Positions 29,124 through 38,132 of a stretch of 64,000 nt of DNA are shown here, piece by piece. The DNA lies in contig NZ_CP041372.2 of assembly GCF_006965545.2 (NCBI RefSeq), positions 2,108,001 to 2,172,000 on the forward strand, given 5' to 3'. The notes under the pieces were generated by a model. That model ran no database searches. It saw only the letters and a list, made by a program, of their open reading frames with translations, and was not told where the DNA came from. Origin of the DNA: Paenalkalicoccus suaedae. GTDB lineage: Bacteria > Bacillota > Bacilli > Bacillales > Salisediminibacteriaceae. The stretch's first letter is position 1, and the number at the start of each line of letters is the position of its first letter. Both the position numbers and the translations under genes were made by a program.

Positions 29124-30275
29124 CTATGACAATTCGTTCATTATGGAATTGATCATTTCTTTATTTGCGCCTTTATATAAAAGTAAAGCGCCACTTTGTA
29201 ATACATCGTATAAATCTCTGATAGCTTCGATGTGCGTTTTATAATACGTTGCCTTCACTGACGAAGCGTTTCGTTTCAATGCATCTACGACCCAAAACGC
29301 TTTTTCGCCTATCGCATAAATTTCTGTGATCTCACGAGGCAAGTGCTTAGCAAAAAATTCGTGAATAATCTTATGGTCTGAGCTATTCAAAAATCCTTCA
29401 TCGATCATAAGAATGCGAGAAGAAGCTGTGCCTAAATGAGCAAGTAAACCAATGGAATAATGCATTCGTTCTTCATCAAAGGCAACATCCTCCATGATTA
29501 CTTGAGAATGGAATACGTTACTCACATGAATATGTAAGTCAGACGAGGAAATTGGTTCGATTTCATTTTCGCCCAGGTACTGTAATGTGTTAATCGATGC
29601 GGTTACTTGTTTGTTGAAAGCATGCAACCAATCATGATTTATTAAATCGTTCTCCTCATTTGCAATAAACGTCTTATTTGAATCATGGATAATGGCTTCA
29701 ACGATCTCACTAGGTAAAGTAGACGTGACAATAGACACCTCTGGTTTGACTAAAGATGATAGTATGCAGGCCTCTTTCTCTACTACAGTCATAATTAAAT
29801 ACTCATGTTGGTCGTTAGGTGCATTTACTACTGCTTCATATATATTCGTATAGTGTAACGAATCAATGTGTAAGACAGAGCAATCTAAACGGTTTTGTAA
29901 AATAGATGCAACTAATTGAGTAGTGTAATCTCCTACTACTAAAATAACCTTCGATGGCAACGTACTCGCATAATAACTTGCAAGCTTCTGAAACGTGGTC
30001 TCCGGATCCTCAACAACGATGAGTGGAAATTTGTCTGATATGGAAGCGGGCCTCGGCTCCCCTTGCCTCCATAAAGAGGCAATACAGCCATTCTCAATTG
30101 CTTCTTCAATAAAATAGTGTCCATCATACATCCCGTGACGAATCGGAACAAACAAGTCTCCTTGTTGCACGTCGCCGCTTGCGGCTTTTATACCAGCAAA
30201 CGAAGTAGATGGATCTAATTTAAAAACTGTCCCTCCAAACAGGTCGTTTAGATCTTTAACGGAGATACGACTCAT
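29124..30275 (-). CDS. Degenerate MurF-like protein without ATP-binding motif
   Basis: A 383-residue protein at the murF position of a dcw cluster. The N-terminal domain resembles MurF (SVKDLNDLFGGT, GDLFVPIRHGMYDGHYFIEEAIENG), and the C-terminal part keeps the outline ending GALLLYKGANKEM. The central domain lacks the Mur-ligase ATP loop: where GxTGSNGKTTTK is expected, the sequence reads VVGDYTTQLV (about 113-122). The NNHIGLP, NIGxSH and NDAYNASP motifs are also missing, and the protein is about 70 residues short. The frame is intact with no stop or frameshift, and it abuts murE without a gap. I infer a protein that keeps fold and expression but cannot be a normal ligase; a true murF should exist elsewhere in the genome. 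Confidence 0.75.
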   Translation of the reverse strand: MSRISVKDLNDLFGGTVFKLDPSTSFAGIKAASGDVQQGDLFVPIRHGMYDGHYFIEEAIENGCIASLWRQGEPRPASISDKFPLIVVEDPETTFQKLASYYASTLPSKVILVVGDYTTQLVASILQNRLDCSVLHIDSLHYTNIYEAVVNAPNDQHEYLIMTVVEKEACILSSLVKPEVSIVTSTLPSEIVEAIIHDSNKTFIANEENDLINHDWLHAFNKQVTASINTLQYLGENEIEPISSSDLHIHVSNVFHSQVIMEDVAFDEERMHYSIGLLAHLGTASSRILMIDEGFLNSSDHKIIHEFFAKHLPREITEIYAIGEKAFWVVDALKRNASSVKATYYKTHIEAIRDLYDVLQSGALLLYKGANKEMINSIMNELS

Positions 30276-31742
30276 CTATTTCCACTCCTTTAGCGCGTCA
30301 TATGCCACCTTTCGATCATCAAACGGGTATTTGACTTTACCGATTTCTTGATAGGTCTCATGCCCTTTGCCAGCAATAAGTATAACATCCTCAGGCTCCG
30401 CATGAGCAATCGCAGTTTTAATAGCTAGCTCACGGTCTTCAATTACTTCATGATTATCTTTAGATAGTCCAACTATCATATCGTCTAAAATAGCTTGAGG
30501 ATCCTCCGTACGAGGGTTGTCAGACGTCACATAGACCTTATCAGCTAAATCCTCCGCAATTCTCGCCATTAAAGGACGCTTTGTTTTATCACGATCACCA
30601 CCACATCCGACGACAGCAATAACTCGTTTTGACGTTAAGTCTCTTGCTGTCTCTAAAACGTTTTGTAAGCTATCTGGCGTATGTGCATAGTCAACAATAG
30701 TATGCACAGGAGCCTCCGTAATGACTGGTTCAAATCTACCCGGAACGCCGCGAAGGCTAGGGACGATTTTCACTATCTGCTCCAGTTCATAGCCTAATGC
30801 ATAGGATGCTACTATAGTCGCAAGAATATTTGAAATAGAAAACTTTCCAGGTAAATGCGTTTCAACTTTATACTTTTGCCCTTTAGCAAGTAGGGTAAAG
30901 CTCGTTTTAGAAGGAGTTAAGCGCACATCTATTGCTTGAAAATCAGCTTCACCTAGCCCATATGTCAAGACAGGCGCAGCTGTACTTGCAATCATTTTGC
31001 CAGCATACGCATCGTCGTTGTTAATGACAGCTTTGGGTTGACGGTGTCGATCAAACGTATTTCCAAGCTGGCTAAATAATAGTGATTTAGCATGAGCGTA
31101 ATCATTCATCGTTTCATGATAGTCTAAATGATCTTGCGATAAATTAGTAAATACCGCTACTTCAAAGGAAGTACCATGACTCCTCCCAAGCTCAAGAGCG
31201 TGAGAAGACACTTCCATTGCCACCGTTTCTACACCTTCTTTACACATATCGCGAAGCGTTCTTTGTAAAACGAGCGATTCTGGTGTTGTATTACTTGTTG
31301 CTACTTCTTTACCTACGTATTTAGCATACATCGTTCCAATTAACCCTGTCTTTGCACCAAGCTCTGTTAGTAACTGATCGAGAAAATGAGTAACGGATGT
31401 TTTGCCGTTTGTACCTGTTACACCTATCATCCTTAAATGTTTGCTAGGATTATCATAAAAATGTGTTGCCAACTGCGCCATTGCTCGTCTAACGTTAGGT
31501 ACCAGAATCATCGGTACATTCACATCTAACTCACGATCTACTACAAGAGCACTCGCGCCATTTTCAACAGCTTGTGTTGCAAAATCATGACCATCCACTG
31601 TGTACCCAGGCACGCAAAAAAATAACGTCCCTGGAGAGACAGTTCTGGAGTCCATTTCTATGTGAAGAATGTCGATATCTTCTTGATTTTGTCCAACTCG
31701 TTTTGATACTGGTAATAACGCTTCTAAATCTCTTAGCTTCAT
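30276..31742 (-). CDS. murE: UDP-MurNAc-tripeptide synthetase (meso-DAP adding)
   Basis: Adds meso-diaminopimelate to UDP-MurNAc-dipeptide. The 488-residue protein has intact Mur-ligase motifs: GVTGTNGKTS (about 108-117), TTPESL, NLSQDHLDYH and the C-terminal DNPRTEDP, whose DNPR is diagnostic for meso-DAP rather than lysine. Complete and directly followed by the MurF-like gene. Confidence 0.97.
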   Translation of the reverse strand: MKLRDLEALLPVSKRVGQNQEDIDILHIEMDSRTVSPGTLFFCVPGYTVDGHDFATQAVENGASALVVDRELDVNVPMILVPNVRRAMAQLATHFYDNPSKHLRMIGVTGTNGKTSVTHFLDQLLTELGAKTGLIGTMYAKYVGKEVATSNTTPESLVLQRTLRDMCKEGVETVAMEVSSHALELGRSHGTSFEVAVFTNLSQDHLDYHETMNDYAHAKSLLFSQLGNTFDRHRQPKAVINNDDAYAGKMIASTAAPVLTYGLGEADFQAIDVRLTPSKTSFTLLAKGQKYKVETHLPGKFSISNILATIVASYALGYELEQIVKIVPSLRGVPGRFEPVITEAPVHTIVDYAHTPDSLQNVLETARDLTSKRVIAVVGCGGDRDKTKRPLMARIAEDLADKVYVTSDNPRTEDPQAILDDMIVGLSKDNHEVIEDRELAIKTAIAHAEPEDVILIAGKGHETYQEIGKVKYPFDDRKVAYDALKEWK

Positions 31743-31806
31743 GTCTAATCATCCTTCTCCCCCGGAACCTTCCGTTTGCTCAGTTTTCATTTTACTTTGC
31801 CTTTGT

Positions 31807-33726
31807 TTATTTGTCACCCATATATATAAGAATCGTATCCGTCGCCTGAATTTTTGATCCTGGCTCAGGTGATTGCGAAATAACAACATTGCCATCACCT
31901 CTCGGCTCGATCTTTATCTGATAGTGCCCTTCCATTAATTCTTTTTTGGTGCGTCCAATTAAATCAGGAACAAGCGTCTCTTCAGGATCAAGCCACGTTC
32001 GCTCTTTTTCAATTTGATCTTTTCTTTTTGGTACATCTAGCGTAATGAGACTATCTTCGATTATGTTCCCCACTATTGGAGCTGCAACGACACCACCAAA
32101 TTGCACCGTATTTTTCGGGTTGTCTATCGCCACATATACGACTATTTCAGGATCGTCCATTGGCGCAACACCAATAAAGCTCACAATATGATTGTTTTCT
32201 AAGTAACGACCATCCTTTGCCTTCTGGGCTGTACCGGTTTTACCTCCTACACGATATCCATCTACAAATGCGCCTTTACCAGTTCCTTTTGCAACAACAT
32301 GTTCTAACGCATTTCGCACTTCACTAGACGTTTTTTCAGAGATGACGTTACGTTTTAACGTTGGTTTTCGTTCAATCAAAATGGTACCGTTACTGTCTCG
32401 CCATTCTTTTAACAAGTATGGTTCCATCACATTTCCCCCGTTAACAGCAGCTGAGACGGCAACAACCTGCTGTAACGGCGTTACAGCAACGCCTTGACCG
32501 AATGCCGTTGTCGCGAGCTCTAAAGGCCCCACCTTATCCTCATCAAACAAGATTCCGGTTCCCTCTCCTTGTAAATCTATGCCCGTTTTTGACCCAAAAC
32601 CAAACTCACGAATGTAAGAAAATAACTTTTCTTTACCAAGTCTTTCTCCTAATACGACAAACCCTGGGTTACAGGAGTTTTGAACAACTTCTAAAAAGGT
32701 TTGAGATCCATGTCCCCCCTTTTTCCAGCAGCGCAGACGTGATCCTGCTACCTCGATATACCCAGGATCATAAAAACGATCTCGTTCAAGATCAACTAAA
32801 CCTTCCTCCAGTGCTGCAGCGAGTGTGATGATCTTAAAAGTAGAGCCTGGCTCATACTGACTCCATACAGGTTTATTTTGGTTAAAAATTTCAGGTGCAA
32901 CGTCTTGGAAATGCATCGGATCAAAGTGAGGTCTTGAAGACATGGCAAGTATTTCACCAGTCTTAGGATTCATGGCTATCGCAATTGCCCCATCAGGACT
33001 ATATGCCGCTTCAGCTTGATCTAATTCTCTTTCAACTATTTGTTGTATATCTTTGTTTATTGTGAGCACTAAATTATTGCCAGGCTTCGGGCTTTTATAT
33101 TCATCTCCCATCTGTTCCATGCGTCTGCCTTTCGCATCAGCATAAAAAGAGAGATTCCCCTTTTCTCCTTTTAGTGAACTATCATAAAACAGCTCAAGTC
33201 CCGCAAGTCCTTGATTATCAATACCTGCAAATCCAAGGACATGCGATAAAAAAGCTCCTTCTGGATAGTACCTTTTATAGTCTTCTGCTAAATAAATCCC
33301 TTCGAGCTGAAGCTTTCGAATTTCTGATGCTAGTTCTGCACTCATCTTCCTTGCGCCTTGCTTCATTCGAACTATCGACTCATTTTGTGTGAGGAGAGCG
33401 TAAACTTCTTCCTCTTTCATCGATAATAATGGCGCTAATACCTCTGCTGTTTTTTCTTTATCGCTAATTTGACGAGGAATTGCAAACAGCGTTTGCGCTG
33501 TAATTGAGGTCGCCAAAAGCTTCCCCTCACGATCTAAAATGTCGCCTCGTCGACCTTCAAATGGGATTTCTCGACCCCAAAGATCGCTCGCAAGCTCTGT
33601 TATATCAGCTGATTGTACGAGCTGCACATACGCTAATCGAATAGCTAATGCACAAATCATCACACAGCCGATGAGCAAAACGAAGAGTAAACGATTATTT
33701 CTCACTCTGCTAGGTATTTGTCGCAT
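31807..33726 (-). CDS. spoVD: Sporulation-specific penicillin-binding protein SpoVD
   Basis: Class B transpeptidase required for cortex peptidoglycan. The 639-residue protein has one N-terminal membrane segment (about 13-34), a dimerisation domain, and a transpeptidase domain with the active serine S295 in EPGSTFK, SCN in QNSCNPG and GGKTGTAQK near residue 495. A single C-terminal PASTA domain (about 580-639) distinguishes it from PbpB. It lies between pbpB and murE as in B. subtilis. Confidence 0.95.
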   Translation of the reverse strand: MRQIPSRVRNNRLLFVLLIGCVMICALAIRLAYVQLVQSADITELASDLWGREIPFEGRRGDILDREGKLLATSITAQTLFAIPRQISDKEKTAEVLAPLLSMKEEEVYALLTQNESIVRMKQGARKMSAELASEIRKLQLEGIYLAEDYKRYYPEGAFLSHVLGFAGIDNQGLAGLELFYDSSLKGEKGNLSFYADAKGRRMEQMGDEYKSPKPGNNLVLTINKDIQQIVERELDQAEAAYSPDGAIAIAMNPKTGEILAMSSRPHFDPMHFQDVAPEIFNQNKPVWSQYEPGSTFKIITLAAALEEGLVDLERDRFYDPGYIEVAGSRLRCWKKGGHGSQTFLEVVQNSCNPGFVVLGERLGKEKLFSYIREFGFGSKTGIDLQGEGTGILFDEDKVGPLELATTAFGQGVAVTPLQQVVAVSAAVNGGNVMEPYLLKEWRDSNGTILIERKPTLKRNVISEKTSSEVRNALEHVVAKGTGKGAFVDGYRVGGKTGTAQKAKDGRYLENNHIVSFIGVAPMDDPEIVVYVAIDNPKNTVQFGGVVAAPIVGNIIEDSLITLDVPKRKDQIEKERTWLDPEETLVPDLIGRTKKELMEGHYQIKIEPRGDGNVVISQSPEPGSKIQATDTILIYMGDK

Positions 33727-33767
33727 TCCTTCCTCACTCCCTATCTATCAGGACTGATTCACGATAT

Positions 33768-33800
33768 GCAAAAAAAGGACAAGGTAGAACCTTGTCCTCC
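33768..33800 (-). terminator. Terminator between pbpB and spoVD
   Basis: GGACAAGGT (33777-33785) pairs with ACCTTGTCC (33789-33797); leftward, seven Ts follow. It lies just after the pbpB stop, so spoVD expression needs readthrough or its own promoter, consistent with spoVD being sporulation-specific. Confidence 0.8.
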
Positions 33801-33808
33801 TCCTTCTT

Positions 33809-35998
33809 CTAGTCCATGAAGAATTCCTCTTCCTCAGATTCCGCTTCGCCATCCTCAGATTCTTCCGGCTCTTCTGGCTCTTCCGGACTTGCCTCTACAA
33901 GTATTTTCGTAGCGTTAGTCAAATCCGCTCCAGGCTCAGGCTGTTGCCCGTAAACAAATCCCATACCTTCTACATCAGCCGTAATATCAAGCATCTCTGC
34001 TAAACGATACACCTGCCTAACAGAAAAGCCTGTTATATCTGGCATGCTAATGGCTTCAGCATTGGTTAAAAGAAGCACTTTATCTCCCTTAGCCAAATAC
34101 ACACCGGCTTCTATAGACTGAGCTTCGACCATCGTCCCGTCCCCAATTAAAATTGGTTCAAGTCCAGCTGCCGTGAGCTCCTCTGTGACAAGGTCGACTC
34201 GTTCGCCCTCATAGTCTCTAATTTCCTTCCCCGTCTCAAGCGTTGCGGTATCCTCTTCGTCTGACGGTGCAATGTTTAAGTATTGCAACGACTGCTCCAT
34301 AACTTGACGGAAAATAAGAGATACAGGCTCATTACCTAGCTGATACTCCTCTAAATCCGGTCTATCAACTGCCACATAAACAATTACTTCAGGATCATCT
34401 GCTGGTGCCATTCCGATAAAGGAGAAAATATTGTTACCGTGCCCTCTCATGTATAGGCCATCATCTCCGACAAGCTGAGCGGTCCCTGTTTTACCTGCGA
34501 TTTCAAATCCATCGATCGCATACGGTTGACCAGTTCCGTTCTCAGAAGAAACGATCGTCTCCATAATACGGCGAACCTCCGTTGCGGTCTCAGCAGAAAT
34601 CGGCTCTGAAACCACCTCTGGTTCATTGACGAGCGTTGCTTCTCCCGAATTTGGATCGATGATTTCTTTTACAATGTATGGCTTCATCATTTGTCCATCG
34701 TTTGCTATAGCTGTCGCTGCCTTAATTTGTTGGATTGGAGTTACTACCGAGGCTTGCCCAAAAGATGTTGTTAATGCATCAAGTGGACCATTTTCCGCTA
34801 GTACGCCTGACGCTTCATTCGGTAAATCGACTCCCGTCGGCTCTCTAAACCCGAAGCGTTCCATATACTCATAAATCTTCTCTCCACCTAAATATTCATT
34901 CGTCAGTTTAGCAAAGGCTACGTTTGAGGAGCGCTGTACACCTTCTTCATACGTAATCGTTCCCCAACCTCTACCATTATTATGATCACGCATCGTTTCT
35001 CCAAATGCACGATACGAACCAGACTCATAGTACGCATTTCCATCGTACACGCCTTCTTCAATCATTGCTGCTAGAGAAAAGATTTTGAGCGTAGAACCAG
35101 GCTCAAAACGTGACGAAACAGCAAAATTCGTATAGTTCTCAATCGACTCATACTGATTTGGGTTAAAGCTTGGTCGATTCGACATTCCTAATATTTCACC
35201 TGTTTTGGCGTTCGCAACGATGGCCATCATTCGCTCAGGGTTATATTCCTCGTCCACCTGCGCCATTGTTTGCTCCATGGACTGCTGAATTCGAGAATCT
35301 AGTGTTAAGAACACATTGCTCCCGTTTTTAGGCTCCACAATCGTTTCCTCCGCGCCATAGAGACGTCTGTTGCGTCCGTCCCTTTGATATTGAATCGATC
35401 CATTCTCTTCTGCTAAATAATCGTTTAAGCTACTCTCAAGGCCCATACGAGCGACAGACATATCTCGCTCTGTGTAGCCAATTACGTGAGAGGCAAACGT
35501 TTGACGAGGATAGTACCTTCTTGGGTCCTCTCGAAATAGGATCCCTTCAAGCTCTAATTCTTCAAGCTCTTGACGCTTCTCATAACTAATATTTTTGGCT
35601 CTTGGTCCTAGCTCTACTTGGACGGCATCACGAGTTAGCTGGTTGTATAAAAACTCCTGCTCCTCGTCTAGTACCTCCGCTAATGCGCGTGCTGTCCCTT
35701 CTGGATCGGCAACGTGTGATTCATACTGATCGTCTAATACAGCTAATACGGTATAAGAGGGAATTTCCTCCGCGATCGTCTCCCCATTGCGATCATAGAT
35801 CGTGCCTCGCTGACCATCTAGCACAGCTGTTTGAGACCATCGTTGCTCAAGTAACTCCTGTAAATCCCTTCCCTGGACCTCTTTGGCTGCTTGTATGTAA
35901 ATGAACCGAGAGAATAGTGCGCCTATCATAATGACGACAACGACAAGAAGCATGAGTGCCCGCCTTGTTAACGTTTTGCTTTTTTGTTGCATAAGCAT
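33809..35998 (-). CDS. pbpB: Division penicillin-binding protein 2B (FtsI)
   Basis: Class B transpeptidase of the divisome. The 729-residue protein has one membrane helix (about 13-34), a dimerisation domain, a transpeptidase domain with S302 in EPGSTLK, SSN in QRSSNVAF and AGKTGTAQ, and two PASTA domains. It ends in an unusually acidic tail of about 25 residues (EEPEEPEESEDG and onward), which may reflect an alkaline or saline outer environment. ATG 35998 has a GAGGTGG site. Confidence 0.95.
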   Translation of the reverse strand: MLMQQKSKTLTRRALMLLVVVVIMIGALFSRFIYIQAAKEVQGRDLQELLEQRWSQTAVLDGQRGTIYDRNGETIAEEIPSYTVLAVLDDQYESHVADPEGTARALAEVLDEEQEFLYNQLTRDAVQVELGPRAKNISYEKRQELEELELEGILFREDPRRYYPRQTFASHVIGYTERDMSVARMGLESSLNDYLAEENGSIQYQRDGRNRRLYGAEETIVEPKNGSNVFLTLDSRIQQSMEQTMAQVDEEYNPERMMAIVANAKTGEILGMSNRPSFNPNQYESIENYTNFAVSSRFEPGSTLKIFSLAAMIEEGVYDGNAYYESGSYRAFGETMRDHNNGRGWGTITYEEGVQRSSNVAFAKLTNEYLGGEKIYEYMERFGFREPTGVDLPNEASGVLAENGPLDALTTSFGQASVVTPIQQIKAATAIANDGQMMKPYIVKEIIDPNSGEATLVNEPEVVSEPISAETATEVRRIMETIVSSENGTGQPYAIDGFEIAGKTGTAQLVGDDGLYMRGHGNNIFSFIGMAPADDPEVIVYVAVDRPDLEEYQLGNEPVSLIFRQVMEQSLQYLNIAPSDEEDTATLETGKEIRDYEGERVDLVTEELTAAGLEPILIGDGTMVEAQSIEAGVYLAKGDKVLLLTNAEAISMPDITGFSVRQVYRLAEMLDITADVEGMGFVYGQQPEPGADLTNATKILVEASPEEPEEPEESEDGEAESEEEEFFMD

Positions 35999-36040
35999 AC
36001 TGCCACCTCTTTATTTTAATAACTATTTTGAAGGCTTATG

Positions 36041-36075
36041 AAAAAATCTCCGCTATGATAGACCATAGCGGAGGT
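36041..36075 (-). terminator. Hairpin terminator between ftsL and pbpB
   Basis: CTCCGCTATG (36048-36057) pairs perfectly with CATAGCGGAG (36064-36073), loop ATAGAC, followed leftward by ATTTTTT. It stands in the 184-nt spacer between ftsL and pbpB and should attenuate transcription from the mraZ promoter into pbpB. Confidence 0.75.
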
Positions 36076-36182
36076 GTCTGTTTACTAAAACAATCGAATC
36101 TGATACTCCTTAAACTGACGTAAGTTGTCCTCGACTCCGTTATTTATGTAAACGATTCTAAAAACGGCACTATGTTTTACGC

Positions 36183-36545
36183 TTAGTTCGAGTCGTGAAT
36201 AAGCTTAACACTTTCGTCATGAAGCTCCATACCAAGCTCTTCTTTTGCAATATAAAGAATACGCTCCGGATCAGCAAGCTCCTTTACTTGTAAAGAAAGT
36301 GCCTCATTACTCGCACCTTGAGCAGCAATATCTGCTTCAATTACTTGCATGTCGTGATTTAATGCGTAAAGAGATGCAGCGTTTGAAATTATCATAAACG
36401 CTAGAATAACAATTGCAGGTATAGAAAGGCCATAAACGAGCTTTTCTCCTTTTGTTATTCCTCCTTTAAATACGCGTTCGCGAACCTTTTTGTGTCGTTT
36501 CGGTTCATGCTGTGGCTGATACTGTCTCTCAAGCATTGGGCTCAT
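36183..36545 (-). CDS. ftsL: Cell division protein FtsL
   Basis: Small bitopic divisome protein that forms a complex with DivIB and DivIC and activates FtsW-PbpB. The 120-residue protein has a basic N-terminus, one membrane segment (about 36-56) and an extracellular leucine-zipper-like coiled coil. ATG 36545 has GGAGG 8 nt upstream. Sequence conservation is low in this family; position between rsmH and pbpB is decisive. Confidence 0.92.
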   Translation of the reverse strand: MSPMLERQYQPQHEPKRHKKVRERVFKGGITKGEKLVYGLSIPAIVILAFMIISNAASLYALNHDMQVIEADIAAQGASNEALSLQVKELADPERILYIAKEELGMELHDESVKLIHDSN

Positions 36546-36559
36546 GATTCTGTCCTCCT

Positions 36560-37492
36560 TTATTCATTTTTTTCTGCGACACGAAGCTTCGCTGAATGAG
36601 CACGATTATTCGCTTCAAGCTCACCCTCTGATGCGAGAATTGGCTTTCTAGCTATTAACGTTAATTCAGGTTTTAAATGATCTGGAATAACTGGAAGTCC
36701 ACGAGGCAACTCTGGCGTACTACTTTTATCCTTAAACACCTGCTTGCAGATGCGATCCTCTAATGAGTGGAACGTAATAACTGCAATTCTGCCTGAAGGC
36801 TTCACGATATCAATGGCATCAAGTAATGCTTCTCGAAATACGTTAAGCTCATCGTTTACTGCAATACGGAACGCTTGAAAGGTTCTCTTTGCTGGATGAC
36901 CACCCTTGCGTCTAGCTGGTGCTGGAATTGCATCCTTAATGATTTCTACAAGTTCAAATGTTGTCTCGATCGGTGCCTTCTCTCTCGCCTGTTCGATTTT
37001 ACGAGCAATCTGCTTGGCAAATTTCTCTTCTCCATATCTAGCAATAATGCGATGAATGTCCTGAAAGCTCGCATGATTAATAATGTCATACGCTGTTTCG
37101 CCTTGAGTCTGATCCATTCGCATATCAAGCGGAGCATCAAATCGATAGCTAAAGCCACGTGATGCCTCGTCAAACTGCGGAGAAGAAACTCCTAAATCAA
37201 AAACAATCCCATCTACTTGCGTAATCCCAATCTCCGCCAGTCTTGACTTTAAAAACCGAAAGTTACTATGTATAAACGTCACTTTTTCGGAGTTGTTTAA
37301 CCTTTCTTTCGCTGCTTGTAATGCAGTAGTGTCCTGATCAAACGCAATAAGTCTGCCTTCATCCGAAAGCTCTTTTAAGATGCGCTCGCTATGTCCTCCA
37401 CCACCAAGTGTACAGTCAACGTATATCCCGTCTTTCTTTACGTTCAATCCTTCGACTGTCTCTTCTTTTAAAACCGTATCATGCTCAAACAA
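36560..37492 (-). CDS. rsmH: 16S rRNA m4C1402 methyltransferase RsmH (MraW)
   Basis: SAM-dependent methyltransferase for 16S rRNA C1402. Start set at TTG 37492, 8 nt after an AAGGAGG site, giving 310 residues beginning [13 protein letters not shown] as in the family. A GTG at 37510 would place the ribosome site inside the coding sequence. Motifs: [12 protein letters not shown] (SAM site), [24 protein letters not shown] and TFHSLEDR. Confidence 0.94.
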   Translation of the reverse strand: MFEHDTVLKEETVEGLNVKKDGIYVDCTLGGGGHSERILKELSDEGRLIAFDQDTTALQAAKERLNNSEKVTFIHSNFRFLKSRLAEIGITQVDGIVFDLGVSSPQFDEASRGFSYRFDAPLDMRMDQTQGETAYDIINHASFQDIHRIIARYGEEKFAKQIARKIEQAREKAPIETTFELVEIIKDAIPAPARRKGGHPAKRTFQAFRIAVNDELNVFREALLDAIDIVKPSGRIAVITFHSLEDRICKQVFKDKSSTPELPRGLPVIPDHLKPELTLIARKPILASEGELEANNRAHSAKLRVAEKNE

Positions 37493-37509
37493 CAACTGCT
37501 CCTCCTTCA

Positions 37510-37941
37510 CTAAAAGTCAATATCCATTAGCCCTTCAGCTATATCCGAGAATGATTCCTGCGACGTATTAAAGTACTCGTCCCACGTCGACTTAGACCAA
37601 ATCTCTACTCGCCCCGAAACGCCAATAATGGTGCAATCCTTATCGAGGCCCGCATAGCTTCTAAGTGGCTGGGGAATGGTAACTCTTCCTTGTTTATCAA
37701 ATTCTGATTCCGTAGCTCCTGAGAAAAAAAACCTTGTAAAAGCGCGTGCATCCTTTTTCGTAAATGGGAGGGCGCGTAGCTTTTCTTCGAGCTTATTCCA
37801 CTCTTCCTGAGGATAGACAAAAAGACACGTATCCATACCACGCGTCACGACAAAGGATTCTCCAAGTCGCTCGCGAAATTTAGATGGTAAAATAACTCGT
37901 CCTTTCGTGTCCATCTGATGGTTAAATTCACCGATGAACAT
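37510..37941 (-). CDS. mraZ: Transcriptional regulator MraZ
   Basis: AbrB/SpoVT-fold DNA-binding protein that represses its own dcw promoter. ATG 37941 (143 residues, product begins [15 protein letters not shown]) follows a GGAGG site and matches family length; an upstream in-frame ATG is not conserved. Two repeated MraZ domains, each with a DxKGRV motif (residues 11-16 and near 82-87). Six phased GTGG sites in its promoter region (37948-38003) are the expected operator. Confidence 0.95.
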   Translation of the reverse strand: MFIGEFNHQMDTKGRVILPSKFRERLGESFVVTRGMDTCLFVYPQEEWNKLEEKLRALPFTKKDARAFTRFFFSGATESEFDKQGRVTIPQPLRSYAGLDKDCTIIGVSGRVEIWSKSTWDEYFNTSQESFSDIAEGLMDIDF

Positions 37942-37947
37942 GATTGT

Positions 37948-38003
37948 CCACTCCTCCCCCACTTCATACCACTAATCTACCACAATCCCCCACTTTGTAC
38001 CAC
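37948..38003 (-). promoter_or_regulatory. MraZ operator: six phased GTGG repeats
   Basis: Read leftward there are six GTGG tetramers, whose plus-strand CCAC positions begin at 37948, 37959, 37969, 37980, 37990 and 38000, spaced 11, 10, 11, 10 and 10 bp. Known MraZ boxes are direct repeats of a GTGG/TGGG core at about 10-bp intervals, so this fits an autoregulatory site. The array runs into the mraZ ribosome site. Confidence 0.75.
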
Positions 38004-38084
38004 TACGAATTTTCAATTCTACGTAAAATTTTCTGAAAATTTATCAAAACAGCAAAACTACCCTCATAAACGTTTATAGACATA

Positions 38085-38124
38085 CAAAAAGCCCGTCTCA
38101 TAAACCGTTATGAGACGGGCTTTA
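38085..38124. terminator. Terminator after bshC
   Basis: AAAGCCCGTCTCATAA (38088-38103) pairs with TTATGAGACGGGCTTT (38108-38123), loop ACCG. A T run follows on the leftward strand. Separates bshC from mraZ. Confidence 0.85.
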
Positions 38125-38132
38125 AACCTGTT

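Noticed and set aside
29124-30275. Calling the gene a functional murF
   Set aside because: ATP loop and substrate motifs are absent.
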